A stretch of 64,000 nucleotides of DNA, taken from the NCBI GenBank assembly GCA_963920765.1, contig OY987245.1:7828727-7892726 (forward strand), given 5' to 3'. Position 1 is the stretch's first letter, and each line of letters starts with the position of its first letter. Origin of the DNA: Ulota crispa (lineage: Eukaryota; Streptophyta; Bryopsida; Orthotrichales; Orthotrichaceae). Both the position numbers and the translations under genes were made by a program. Below the pieces are notes generated by a model, which was not told the DNA's origin, searched no databases, and was given only the letters and a program-made list of their open reading frames with translations. Shown here one piece after another: positions 33,701-44,807 of the stretch.

Positions 33701-36700
33701 GTGCATAATAAATTCCACTTAAAAAAGTACTGTTTACTAGGGCGAAAGTTAATATCATACACTAACATTTCAACCAACATTGATTTAAAAACATTACAAA
33801 TTGTATGAAATTGGTAAATTATTATCACATACAGCAGTAGGATAAACCAGTGCACTGACAACATGATTCAAAGATTTTGAAGAGAGGCTTCTCTGAATTG
33901 ATCAGAAACCTGTCAAAACGAAGATTCTTTGTCATGAGTTTAGGATTTGGACTAATCCCAAAAGCTCCAGACTTGCCATTCCATTGCACCAATAACACCG
34001 TATGCTGTGACACCTGTCCAGACATATGAATACGTTATGAAACCATAAGAGCCTGAAGCAAACACACAAGCATTTGTCATGCTTTAACCCCTAAAGGACA
34101 TAGCGTGACGGTGCAACCAGTAGAATACGAGGTGTTTTTTTTGTATTTGGACTAGGTTCACACCTTCACTATATTTGAGATTAACAAAGAAGTTGGAGAA
34201 TAGATCAAAGTGGTTCTAGTGAGTTACTAGAGATCCCAAATTAAAACTTCTTATTAGTAGCAAATACTAATTATACGGCAGCGTATCTATGCCCTATGGT
34301 CCTTTAAGGGTTAAGAAGCATATGACTTTGCTAAGCTACCAAAGCATGGTATTCACAAAGTACTCTTTAAATTATTATTCTTGCTAGATCATTAATATGT
34401 AATTTGTGCATGTGCAATTATGCTTAAGCTTACTCCCTCTGTTTCTGAAAGAAACCCGTATTTGAGACTTTGTAAGGAATTAAGGAATGATAACAATAAA
34501 TTGTAATTGGAAGTTATTGGATATTAAGCTTAAACCATTCCAAACCTAATTTTAGTTTTGTCTAGAATTAAGGTTTTTTAAAAGGAGAGAACATTAGTAC
34601 CAAAGTTTTGAAATTTCAAGTGTTTTGTTATTGTCACAAATGGTTAGAAAAATGATTGATATGAAGTGTGTCAATGCAATTGTAAGTAAAGAACAACTTA
34701 GCCTAGTTGCCCAAGTAGTCCCATCTATAAAAAAACCAAAACTTTTTGTTGATATAATTGATGCTTCTAACTTAATGATAGGCAAAATCTACAAACAAAA
34801 ATCACTAAATCAAATTTGTAATGCTAACATTAGCAATCAATGAACATAAAAAGCCCAAAAAATATCACCAAACATGCTAAGTATGCTAAGTAGTTAATTT
34901 CATTTTAGAGATAAGTGTAAAATTTAAAATATAAAAAAATCAACTCAAGAGACAAACACGGGTTTCTTTCTGAAACAGAAAAAAAAAAAAAAAAAAACAT
35001 GAATCCGGGTTTCTTTCAGAAACAGAGGGAGTACATCATATTCCCGTCAATAACCATTATTTGACCTTCCCCTCATGATATTTGTATACATAGAGATTCA
35101 ACATAGGAGAATGATTTGATGAATAACTTGAGTGGATCCTACAAAGGTGAAAAGAGACACTCCAACTATGGAGACAAGGACACAGCTGCTCAATCAATAA
35201 TCACAAACCGCCTCCTTCAAATGGGTATGCTCAAATGAACCAAAAAATTGACCAATAACATCAAATATTTCTTTTGAAAACCGAAGAACCATTCACCAAT
35301 TACTGCCATCTCATATCAAACAAACAAAAAGGAATGGTTATAACATTCATGTGAGTAACCAATTAGAAGATGAACCTAAACTCGAAACCCTAAAACCTTG
35401 ACCAGCTGGCTTGAAATGGAGTTGGCATGTATGAAAATGGGCATGATAGCTGATTATAAGGTATCATAGGCCCTCCTTAAAGAACGATAACTGCTTATCA
35501 GCGCTAATATGCAATGAAATGGCATAAAATGGCAAAGTCAGAAAAAAAAAAAAAAAAGGTCAGCATACCTCATCCCTATACTTGGTTTTGAAACTAACTG
35601 GTACACGGTCCACTGAAAGAAGTCCGGCCTGCAGAGACACCAAAATATGTCATCTCAAACGTGAATTCCCTAAGTATCCTTGATTACAAGTCAATTCAGC
35701 ATTGGTGCATCGCTATTCGTTAATTGATTTTCAATTGTTGTTTGTTACACCATCAACTCATTGTGCTGCAAGTCAATTTGTCGTCTAGTATTGTTGATTC
35801 TTGTCCTGTTGCAGCAATTTTTGTCACTTGTGGCTCTATGGGATTGTGTGAGGCGATGTGTAGAACTATGATATAGAGTAAGGGATGACAAGTGACAAAA
35901 ATTGCTGCAACATGATGAGAATCAACAATACTAGAAGACAAATTGACGTGCAACACAATGAGTTGGCTATGTAACAAACAACGAGTTGAAAATCAATTAA
36001 TGTATAGCGATGCAACAGTGCCAAATTGATTTGTAATCAAGAATAATATTGGACTCATAAAGCAACATTAACAGCAGTTTTGCAACTCACTGTAAGGTAC
36101 AGCTCGAGAAACACAGCCTCCACAGACTTGACTTGATTGCTTCCGGCTTGTACACTATCTGCACCATGCAACAACGTAAGCATTCTAGAGCAGTTAGGAT
36201 TAAGCAACCTTTCAAAATAATTTCAAAATTTTGTAAAATATTGTCACATTACAGTAGAATCACGGTGCACAAAACATGACTAACTTTGCAGAGGAACACA
36301 ATTAAAAACATTCTAAAAGTTGACATTGAGGCTCTGAAATGACTAATAGATTGTGTTCAAAAGAATTTGGATTCTATTCGATGTTCAGGCCCCAAGGAAG
36401 CAGCTGAAGAATGTTGTACAAGAGGTTAGTGTGCACTTGATCAACACATACAAAATATTACTTGAAGAACAAAGAGGCCAAAATATTTTGGAGTAGGTTT
36501 ATATGGCCTTCCCTTTTTAGGTTTTCTTTTTAAGGTTTTTTTCATTCTTTGATCAATACGGACAATGATCTTTAATGAATTTGGTGATATAGAAATTGTC
36601 CGCATCTAGTTTATATCTTTTCACAATATGATCAATCAAATTGGTCAGTATCAAACTATGAATTCTCGGTCCTTTAGGGATACATGATCATATTAGTTTA

Positions 36701-39700
36701 GACATTATTCCACAAGCTTGTCCGGAATTTCAGAATTTCAAACACATGTGATGCTCTAATGCTTGGAAAGTGTACATCCAATCTAGAGCATACTATTATT
36801 CAACAAGGCAAAAAGCTCCCTTGAATAAATGATGGAAGTAAAATATTTACACTTGTCAGAGGTTGATAATTCAACAAGCAGGTGAATTGGAGGAGATATA
36901 GTGATGCCACGTAGTCAAGTAGCAGGTAAGACAAGTCTCAACAGTGAAGGAAATTAATGTGAGGCAAGTAAAGTAGCTGTTAATTTCTGCAAAGCCAGAG
37001 AGGCAGACATTTTTTTTGCATGAAATACCCCAAAGACTCCCTACTTCCATTGTAGTATGATGTTATGAAACATCCGCCTCTTCAACAAACGTGAGATTAA
37101 ATTGAATTTGTAACCATAAACAATAAGTACTTGTTCTGGCTGGTGCAGACATAGTGCAATTTTAGCCTTATTTGACAGAGTGAACAAGAAGATCAAAAAA
37201 AGCAACCTTACCCTCCTGGCTGTGGCCATGAGACGACATAACGGCCGCTGTTTGTTTGCTCGAAGCGACGTTTCTGAATTCGGCTTGTACAAAAAACCAG
37301 CAAGAAACTGTTTCATCCACAAGCACAATTCCAGTCAACACTTAAAACCATACTTGTTATTCCGGCAAATTGCAGCGAGCCAAATTGAGGCACTCAAGCG
37401 CAGAAAATTAGGGCTTTCAATTGTTCAAATGGCCTTTTTTTTGCCCAACCAAAATTTAACTTAAGTCACCTTGAGGTCTAAATTTTAGGATGAGCATACA
37501 TCTGACATTTCAAACAAGAGACTCAAATCGCTTAAAGTTCCTAGTTGATAGCCCTTCGCTTATGTGCTAGTTTCATAAAATTACGCAACCGTAAAAACAT
37601 GATAATTATTGTAAAATTCTGTAAAGCAATTGTTTGATAATTATTTGACTGTTTGATCATGCATACACAATATCAATCTCAACAACAGTTAAACCAGTGG
37701 AATTGATGAAACCTGCTTCACAGCACAAAGTCGCTGCTTGGTTGGGAGCTCAAAGAAGTTGGAGGGCAACTGCGGTCCACGGTTTGAAGTAGATGCCCGT
37801 CTTGCACCAGAAGCCCAGAAATCACGCTCACTGTTTGCAGCTGCCTGCATTTGAAACCAAATCATTTGGTATACTAATTAAGAGCATAGCTATTGCTCCT
37901 GCACAACACATCCTTTCTTTTTTGAGACCTAACACAATCCAAATTTGACACAGTTTGTAATGACGCTGCAGGCATGCTTTATAAGCTTAATAATGTTTAT
38001 ATTGAAACATTCTTTAGAAAGGTTGGCAACACCCTAAGAATCAGGATCTACAAAACATTAGTTCCGGTTTCCTTCAAAGTTCAAAATATCATTTAAGATG
38101 TACTTTCGACACAAGGACAAGTAGAAGCTTGAAATAACAGATATGATTCACCAGTGGTGTAAGCCATGAACTGACAGATTGTGCCACCATTACTTAACTT
38201 CTCATATATTTAATGTAATGGTTGATGTTTTAACACACAATTTTCGTTCAAAATGATAACATGGCAAGATGTACATGGCCAAAGAATGCTCGGACATCTA
38301 TGTGCTGAACTCAGTTTAAAGACCAGACACACATTATATGTTTCTCAATCATCTTTGTCAACCACTTTACAAGCATTTCTCCAAGGTTGTACATAAGTAG
38401 TGAACTCGCTTATACGTAAACAAGAAAGGATCTATTCTCGAGCAACTCCTCCCAAAGCCCGTAGAAAAAGACATTACAATCATAAGCTAATCCTACACGA
38501 CAAGTGCTAAGCGCTACTTCATTATAGGGAAAATTTCATGGATACCTCTACGGTTTGCCATATTCTTAGATACACCAGTTTTTTCAGAAATTTCACAAAT
38601 ACCCTTGGACCATAATTTTTAGGCATTTGTTTTGTTGTGCATGTCACTTCCTTCTTCCTTTGTGCGCGCACTACTTCTTTTTTGTTATGCATAAGCACAA
38701 AGGAAGAAAGGAAGTGGCATGCACAACAAAACAAACACCTAATTTTTTTTTTGGTCAAGGGTATTTGTGTAATTTCTGAAAAAGCAGGGGTATCTGCAAA
38801 AATATTGCAAACTTCAAGAGTATCCATGAAAATTTCCCTTTATTATATTGCTACGATGGCGAGTTCTGACAACTGTAAAAGAATGTCATATGACCTCCAA
38901 AACGTACAAAGCCTGCCTCTAAAAGGGAATGAAACGGAGAATGGGCGTACCCAGGGTTTTTTCTGGGCAATTAAAGGCTTAATTGCCTCCAAAAAAAAAG
39001 GTGAGCTTCAAGCCTATAGTAAATATAGGGGGAAACTAATTCAAAAAATGCTAGATTGCAGTAATGAAAATTGCATTGCTGCTTAGGTTTCATAAAATTC
39101 TTATCAAATTGAGACTAATCCAAAAGCACCGTCAAAAGACTTGATTATGCCAGCTTCTCCTTAATTTTGTTATGCTGCAAAAATCCATGCATAGGGGCCA
39201 CCTTTAACTCCAACCAAAAATAGGATGGACCCAGCAAGCTGTAAATCATTTTCAAAGAATGCCACATAGCCATTGGTCAAAAAACCAACAAAAAGACCCT
39301 GGGCGTACCCGTGCATGAGGCATTTTCCAGTGACCATGCAGAGCGGCATCGTTGAGGCATGGAAACACATCTTTCGTGATGTGCAAGGCGGACGTGGTGG
39401 TGGATGGTGTCTCATCCTGCATGTCGTCTTCTTCAGACGACCGAGGACTCGGAGTCAGATCGTCGGTGGTGGTGCTGAATCTGTGGGACTGAGGGGAGCT
39501 GCAGGTGACGAAGTCGCGCACTGCTCGTGCCGTTTTGCCAAAGCCGGAGAAGATGATGTCCCAGATGGCCGTGGGCTTGTGTCTTCGCCACGCCACAGGA
39601 GACCCCTGCGCCACTGCCGTGTCGTCGTCATTCTCCGACCTTGTACTCTAGGACATGTCCTCTGCCTACACACAAATCCACTACACTGGCCATTTTCAAT

Positions 39701-39919
39701 TGACATGACAAACTTTTGCACAATTCTTCTTGGTAGCGCAAAGAAAGCTTGGATTGAAATATAAGCTGTTTTCAGGAAGTTTGGATGTTTCCAGTCTGGC
39801 TTGAGGCTTGGATGAGGGTCAGCAGGTGGTCCAATTCGGTGGTTGGATGAAAGATGTACCTTGTTCAGGGCTTTCCATTCCACTGGTACAAAAATCTTAA
39901 TCTGTACTACTTTAGACAT
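30764..39919 (-). CDS. Vasohibin-like protein (344 aa, 9 exons)
   Basis: Vasohibins are transglutaminase-like peptidases that remove the C-terminal tyrosine of alpha-tubulin. Exons (minus): 39919-39860, 39647-39309, 37844-37713, 37307-37207, 36154-36091, 35628-35569, 34013-33910, 32281-32200 and 30856-30764. Conserved blocks are KQRPLCRLM, VKSVEAVFLELYLT, DRVPVSFKT, SQHTVLLV, GAFGIS and a final VGLP-VKHD. They align with human VASH1 without gaps in the core. Spacing from the nucleophile position to His (35) and from His to Ser (17) is identical. His256 and Ser273 are kept, but the nucleophile position is Ser221 (codon TCT) instead of Cys. Residues 1-180 are not recognised and include an acidic Ser/Thr stretch. 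Exons 5-9 are firm and exons 1-4 are inferred. The exon 4/5 join needs a weak site pair (AAG|gttgct, gatag|T). Introns hold A, P, Stowaway and K elements. Confidence 0.75.
30981..31294. mobile_element. MITE family A, copy 3
   Basis: Body 30984-31291 with TAA target duplication on both sides (30981-30983, 31292-31294). TIRs GGGAAAATTAAATGGATACC and TATCCATGAAATTTTCCC. Lies in the last intron of the vasohibin-like gene. Confidence 0.85.
34084..34314. mobile_element. piggyBac-like MITE (family P, copy 5)
   Basis: Body 34088-34310 (223 bp) between two intact TTAA sites (34084-34087, 34311-34314). TIRs CCCCTAAAGGACATAGCGT and ATGGTCCTTTAAGGG. Lies in vasohibin-like intron 6, between exons 34013-33910 and 35628-35569. 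Confidence 0.8.
34431..35033. mobile_element. Stowaway MITE, copy 2
   Basis: TA duplications at 34431-34432 and 35032-35033. Ends CTCCCTCTGTTTCTGAAAGA and TCTTTCAGAAACAGAGGGAG. Near the right end the phrase cgggtttctttc.gaaacag occurs twice, separated by a 23-A tract, so that end is duplicated. Body is 599 bp, in vasohibin-like intron 6. Confidence 0.9.
35675..36043. mobile_element. Foldback element K inside a vasohibin-like intron
   Basis: The left arm (cttgattacaagtcaatt..., about 35680-35840) and the right arm (...ttgatttgtaatcaag, about 35890-36040) are inverted copies over some 150 bp, joined by a short loop. The palindrome takes up most of the 462-bp intron between exons at 36154-36091 and 35628-35569. 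No second copy was seen. Confidence 0.8.
38527..38838. mobile_element. MITE family A, copy 4
   Basis: TIRs GGGAAAATTTCATGGATACC and GTATCCATGAAAATTTCCC. Target duplication unclear. Lies in vasohibin-like intron 2 (37845-39308). The ORFs here are MITE sequence. Confidence 0.8.
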
Positions 39920-39940
39920 CACTTCTTCTTGCACAAGTTA

Positions 39941-40080
39941 GGAGTAGTGTTAGGAACAATCCACACTAGGTCTCTTATCCCAAGTTCCACTATATCTAAC
40001 TTATTGAACCTCGGAGTAGTGTTAGGAACAATCCACACTATGTCTCTTATCCCCAAGCTCCACTATATCTAACTTGTTGA
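39941..40080. repeat. Tandem duplication, two 72-bp units, at the 5' end of the vasohibin-like gene
   Basis: GGAGTAGTGTTAGGAACAAT starts at 39941 and again at 40013. The rest of the unit (ccacacta.gtctcttatcc...ctatatctaactt.ttga) is repeated with few changes. The array begins about 22 bp upstream of the proposed ATG (minus strand), so it lies in the 5' UTR or promoter. Confidence 0.85.
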
Positions 40081-40792
40081 GAGGTTCGAATTGCAACTTA
40101 TTGCTTCAAAATAAAATGGAACTTGCAACTAGATGGCAACATATTTTTCAAATAAAATAAAATCTTTCTTTTTGTAAATTCTTTTTTGCTCCTTTTTAAA
40201 GGAACAAAATTGAGAGAAGGAGTTGAGTTAGAGCCTGTAGGAAGAGTTGGAACATGGAACCTTGTAAAACCTGTCCCATAGCAACAAGGTCCAATCCAAT
40301 AATCCAAAGTATAGAAGAATGAAACATCCGTTTGGTTGCTAACATAATTCAAGAGAATTGGCCAGATAATATGAAACATAAATCTCTTTGCTCATACATC
40401 CCAGACGTAGAAGGCTGTATGCAAAGGAATCACACAAATTTTGTAAAATGTGACAGGTATCATGCATTTGCACATCTGAGCTGACCTATCCCTTCATAGA
40501 AACGTTGGAATTAACAAAAACGTAGATGCTTACAAGATCTATTCCTGCAAGACTAATTAATTGAGGTGAAGAATTGTCGTAAGCAAGACTGGCTTGATTT
40601 ACCTACTCGAGAAGGAACATGGCGATTCTTCTTCCGGAGTTTGTCAACCTTAAGGATTCAATCTCTTCCCAAGCCAGTCGTCTTCTTTTCAGCATCATCC
40701 TTCTCAATTCAGCGACAACAATTCATTAAAAAAAGGCGAAATTTCATGAAATTGGCACTCAGATGAATATCAACCCTAGTTTTTAGAGCTGA

Positions 40793-41140
40793 ATGTCAGA
40801 ATTTTGGCGTTTTCAAGCACACGAATATGACCATCAATGGATCCAAGATTCTTTCAATACGACGCAGTCCAGAGACGAACCAGGAGTAACAACAACACTC
40901 AAGGATATAGCGATTTTTAAAAGACGACACACGAGATGGTTGATTGATGATGATCTTGATGATTACAAGGACTGGAGTACTGACAAGAGAATGCCAAGCA
41001 AACAGGATGAAGATGTCGAGGTTGAATTTCATTACCCTTGGGATCATAGCACGGCACATGAGAACAGGGATATGGACTTGGAAGTGCTCCAGATCACGCT
41101 TGATATCAGATTCCAGCAGATGTGGCTGCGTCAAAGGTGA
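40793..41140 (+). CDS. Hypothetical protein (115 aa), low confidence
   Basis: Open frame from ATG to TGA with plausible protein composition: an acidic block LIDDDLDDYKDW, KQDEDVEVEFHYPWDH, and aromatic residues near the start (MSEFWRFQAHEYDHQWIQ). No family is recognised. The frame ends at CAAAGGTGATG, which could also be an exon/intron boundary (CAAAG|gtgatg), so this may be one exon of a longer gene. The antisense frame is also open over 112 codons but is hydrophobic and looks like a shadow. Confidence 0.35.
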   Translation: MSEFWRFQAHEYDHQWIQDSFNTTQSRDEPGVTTTLKDIAIFKRRHTRWLIDDDLDDYKDWSTDKRMPSKQDEDVEVEFHYPWDHSTAHENRDMDLEVLQITLDIRFQQMWLRQR

Positions 41141-41221
41141 TGAAAGGGAACTAAAGAAATCAGGAAGCGTCAGCTAACCCTAGACACTTGACCTTCAGTT
41201 TCACTTCGAAAACACGTACAT

Positions 41222-41655
41222 TTAAAAGCAAAAACTACACCATTTCCAACTACAAATCTAAGCTTGACCTTTGCTTCACTTTGAACACACGCACATTAAG
41301 AGTAGTGTTTTGGTTTGGGGCAATAAATTGCCAAAAAGTTTTTTTTTTGAATATCCTGAAATTAGCACCAGAACCAGAGAAAAAACTAAGTGTGATTTGC
41401 CAAAATTCACCAATGAAGGTGCTTTCGTCCCCTTTTTCCACGTCACAATCATTTGGTTTAGACGTCATTTTGCACTAAAAAGCTAGGATCACCTATGGAC
41501 TTCAAAAAAAAATAAATGAAAGAAGCCAGATTTGCACCCAATAAAATAAAATAAAAAGCAATCGCCAAACTAGCACCAAACACAAAATTCCAATTTAAAA
41601 CTTAATTTAAGACTTAAGAGCAACAAATACACCATTTCCAACTACAAATCTTAGC
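41222..41655. repeat. Dispersed direct repeats flanking the small ORFs
   Basis: The phrase ACACCATTTCCAACTACAAA followed by tct occurs at about 41236-41258 and again at about 41630-41652. The phrase acttgacctt(c/t)(a)g(t/c)ttcactt is also repeated inside the first half. This suggests local duplication; no gene is seen between 41141 and 41930. Confidence 0.5.
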
Positions 41656-41930
41656 AAGATCCACCTTGCCCCGCGGAAATAGACTGCATTTTCCATAAAG
41701 CAAGCCAGAGATTCTCTTCAAATCCTCTTCAAGAGAGTTCAGTAAACACGACCAAGAAATGGACAGAAAACGTCATATTAAAAGAAATTTCACAATCACT
41801 TGGCCTCCAAGACTCTCAGTTCCCTTCACTTATTGCTTCAAACCCTGGGAAACGTCGATTCGCAACGAAATAACTATCGGATTGAGATATTCACACTACA
41901 AACCCTATCAAGAACCTCCGCGAAGAAAGA

Positions 41931-42170
41931 TCATCTGCGTCGAATGCTTGATGCAGTAGACTTGAGAGCATCGTCAACGGCATCGTCGTCGTCGGTATCT
42001 TCTCCTTCGTCAGCATCATCGTCTTCTTCTTCGACAGTATCAACTTCGTCTTCAATTGTTTGTTGCATTTGATCAAAGAGCATTGCGATCATGGCATCCT
42101 CTATGGCGTCGTCTTCTCGTGTCAACTCGATGACTTGCAGTAAAAGTTTTCGATGAGTCTCATAGTCCAT
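41931..42170 (-). CDS. Acidic small protein (79 aa), possibly a first exon
   Basis: ATG-to-TGA frame. It starts MDYETHRKLLLQVIELT, a potential amphipathic helix. Then follows EDAMIAMLFDQMQQ, a strongly acidic run (about 43-65, mostly Asp and Glu, encoded by GAT/GAC/GAA repeats) and ends SSIRRR. Family unknown. GAN-repeat coding on the minus strand makes the plus strand Ser-rich (a shadow). It could be a complete small acidic protein or the first exon of a larger gene to its left, but no convincing downstream exon was found. Confidence 0.4.
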   Translation of the reverse strand: MDYETHRKLLLQVIELTREDDAIEDAMIAMLFDQMQQTIEDEVDTVEEEDDDADEGEDTDDDDAVDDALKSTASSIRRR

Positions 42171-42441
42171 TGCGAAGGAATACAGAAGAAGGGTGATGAA
42201 GAGAAACTACAAATGCATCCAGTCCAAGCGAGGAGCAGCTTTACAGACGAAGCGAGCGAGGAGCAGGCATACAAGGGCTTGGCCGTAACGATACCACTTT
42301 CGAGGTGACTTTCGAAATGTCGAAGAATCGAGGCTGGGACTTTCGAGGTGTGGAAGAATCGAGGTGACTTTCGAGATGTGAGAGAATCGAGGCGGGATTT
42401 GAGGATGTGAAATTGAAAATCTTGGAAAACCTTGGAACTCA

Positions 42442-42775
42442 GGGCGGCTTCGCACTATGGCCAAAGGTAAAGGGGCCATCGGTGTGCACCAATCAAATTG
42501 CACAAAATCGAGAGTTCAGCAGCCTAAGCTTTCATACTAGAGGTCAAATTTCAGAGGTCGTCATCTCCCATTTGCCTACATAGCAACACTTTATCATTCA
42601 AGTTTGACGGCCTCTCGGCAAGAGTTTGGGTCATGTTAAACCTAAACTCTTGCCAAAAAGTCGTCAATTTCAGCATTTATTGTTTATTTTTAGCAAATTT
42701 TTGTGGCCTCTCAGCAAAGTTTGGCCACTCAATTTGACGACCTCTCGACTTGGTTGGCCATAGTGTGAAGCGCCC
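42442..42775. mobile_element. MITE family H, copy 2
   Basis: Ends GGGCGGCTTCGCACTATGGC and GCCATAGTGTGAAGCGCCC, inverted. Same termini as the copy at 1262-1839. It lies about 270 bp upstream of the acidic ORF ATG. Confidence 0.65.
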
Positions 42776-42816
42776 TTACAATCATGTTTTCAAACTCCAA
42801 AATCCTTCACTTTGTA

Positions 42817-43870
42817 AGGTAGGAGGTTCTAAAACGGAGCATTTAACCCATGAGCGCCCACACTGAAATCAAGAAAATGAGGACAAGGGGGACCATGCTA
42901 GAAAACATTGTACGTCTCAAGCTGGGAAGTTAGATCAAGGAGGATTCACCGCTAAAATAGCAAAAAAGGTGCTTGATGTACTTGATCATAAATTTGCAGA
43001 ACTTTTGACCACATCATTTTGGAGACTATAATAGTCAAAGTATGGTTGACTATGTGGCAATCGGCCAATTTTGGGGGTGTTCGTGGCTATGGATGCAAAA
43101 ATCCATATCTGATAGGAGGCTTCTTTTGATGAAATTGAGACAAGGGTTGCAATTTACAAGTATCTCACTTGCTGCCAAATTTGGTGATGTTCTAACATCC
43201 GCAAGGTGCTTTTTTAGAGGCCCAAAGTTGCAAAGCTCACACATCATAGTGGACAATAGACGGGGTACATGTACAACTTTGACATCCACAAGGGCATGGC
43301 TCCCGGTAGTATAGATGCAAAACCCTTCTCCAGTCTAAGCCATGCATGCCAAAACACCCCTAACAATATGGAACCAGCCATAGCCGGTGGTCTCTAACCT
43401 TGCACCTAAACCTTAAACCGCATGAAATGAAGTTCTAGCATACTATTGTCATACTTGACTTGCACAATCCATGCTTGTACAAGTGGTGAAACCCCCATTG
43501 TCCACTATGTGGCATGAGAGTAGTACCATACCCTAAACCCAAGCACAATTTTGGGACATTACACCCATGATTTGGACTCCATTTTCTGCAAAGTCTGATA
43601 TTGGGAGGCCGGAATCTGGCATGTGGGGCGCTCAGGGGTTAAGGGTTGAAACTGAGTTTTGGGGAGGTGAAACTTATTGAAATACTTTTTGATAAATTTT
43701 CCTTGAAAGAAAAGAGGAATTAGCATCTAATCCAAGATGTTTCATATATTTTGGTGCTTTGTGGACTTAGTTATGAAATTTTGAAGTGGAAAGGCCATAG
43801 GTGCTCTAAAGTGGTGCACCTCCTCAAATGTACATCTCATGTACATTGCTAAAGGGCTATGAAAATAACA
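42817..43870. mobile_element. MITE family G, copy 3, split by a P-family element
   Basis: Starts AGGTAGGAGGTTCTAAAACG after TA (42815-42816). Bases 42843-43642 are a P-family insertion. After it, sequence resumes as gttgaaactgagttttggggaggtg, which matches the reverse complement of the copy at 59148-59474 (aattgaattttggggaggtgg). The right end is unclear, so the end given is approximate. Confidence 0.6.
42843..43642. mobile_element. piggyBac-like MITE (family P, copy 6, 792 bp) nested in family G
   Basis: Body 42847-43638 flanked by TTAA on both sides (42843-42846, 43639-43642). TIRs CCCATGAGCGCCCACA and TGTGGGGCGCTCAGGGG. The interior has no transposase. It interrupts the family G element at a TTAA. 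Confidence 0.8.
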
Positions 43871-44372
43871 TGTACAAAATGAGTACATTTGAGGAAGTGC
43901 AATGTTATAGAGCATGCACAATTTTAGAAACTCTTACCTTATGCTCAATTTTGGCAATAGGAGTAGTTACACCTTCTGCAAAATTGAAACTTCAAAGAAC
44001 GAGAAGGTTAGGAGCAGAAATAGGAGTCAATTTGGGCACTTTTCCATGAAGGTGTGATTTCCCTTTTGTAGGTGGTGAAGAATGGAGCAATGAAGCTCCC
44101 ATGTAAAAAGACAAACATGTCACTAGAAGTTGCACCATGACACTCTCTCTCAGCCAATCTCTATTCTTGGTTGTGCATTCTATTCTTGGTTGCAATCTAC
44201 TATATATAAAAAAGGTTGTATTCTATTATTTATAACAATAGGAAAATAAGAAATATTGGGATTGTAAATTTTTCATAATTTTGTTTGTAAAACTAAAATT
44301 ACTATGTATTTCGGGAGTCAAAAAATGTTCAAGACCCATGGCCAACGTCCATACTTATGTAATTAAAATAGG
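43871..44372. other. Intergenic, no gene seen
   Basis: AT-rich sequence between repeat elements. Short repeats of gtacatttgagga type near the start belong to eroded family G sequence. Nothing else recognised. Confidence 0.35.
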
Positions 44373-44807
44373 GAATGACTAGGCAAACACCCCCCAAATT
44401 TGCTACATGGACACCCCCCAATTGCTATGTAGACACCCTCCATAGCTCAGCCTATTAAATTTGAGATGATTATTATGCTAATTTATGAAATAAAATCAAA
44501 GCAATATTGTAACATGCATTTGCATCTACAAGCATTATGAACATACAACAAGTATGCTTCATTTGTGACACAATTAGGAGGTCAAGAGTTAAACCAACCA
44601 CTCCCTTCATTTATTGGCTTAATTCTTGACCGTGTCACAAATGAGACATGTTTGCTATATGTTTGTGACCCTTGTAGATGCAAATGTACGTTACAATATT
44701 GTTTTGATTTTATTTTGTATTTTAACATAATAATAATGTCAAATTTAATCAACTAGACTATGGAGGTGTCCACGTAGCAACTAGGGGGTGTCTTCTTAGT
44801 GGCTCCC
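44373..44807. mobile_element. Foldback MITE family E, copy 2
   Basis: A palindrome with the same arms as the copy at 9425-9827: outer motif ggacaccccccaattgctatg and inverted catgtagcaactagggggtgtc-type sequence, with inner motif TCATTTGTGACACAATTAGG and its inverted partner. Ends are diverged, so the limits are approximate. Confidence 0.75.

Noticed and set aside
34979..34998. Poly-A tract as the end of a retroposed gene or SINE
   Set aside because: It lies within a Stowaway element beside its duplicated terminus; no retroposed body precedes it.
40796..41134. 112-codon minus ORF
   Set aside because: Hydrophobic antisense shadow of the more protein-like plus ORF; no WAT1- or channel-like motifs.
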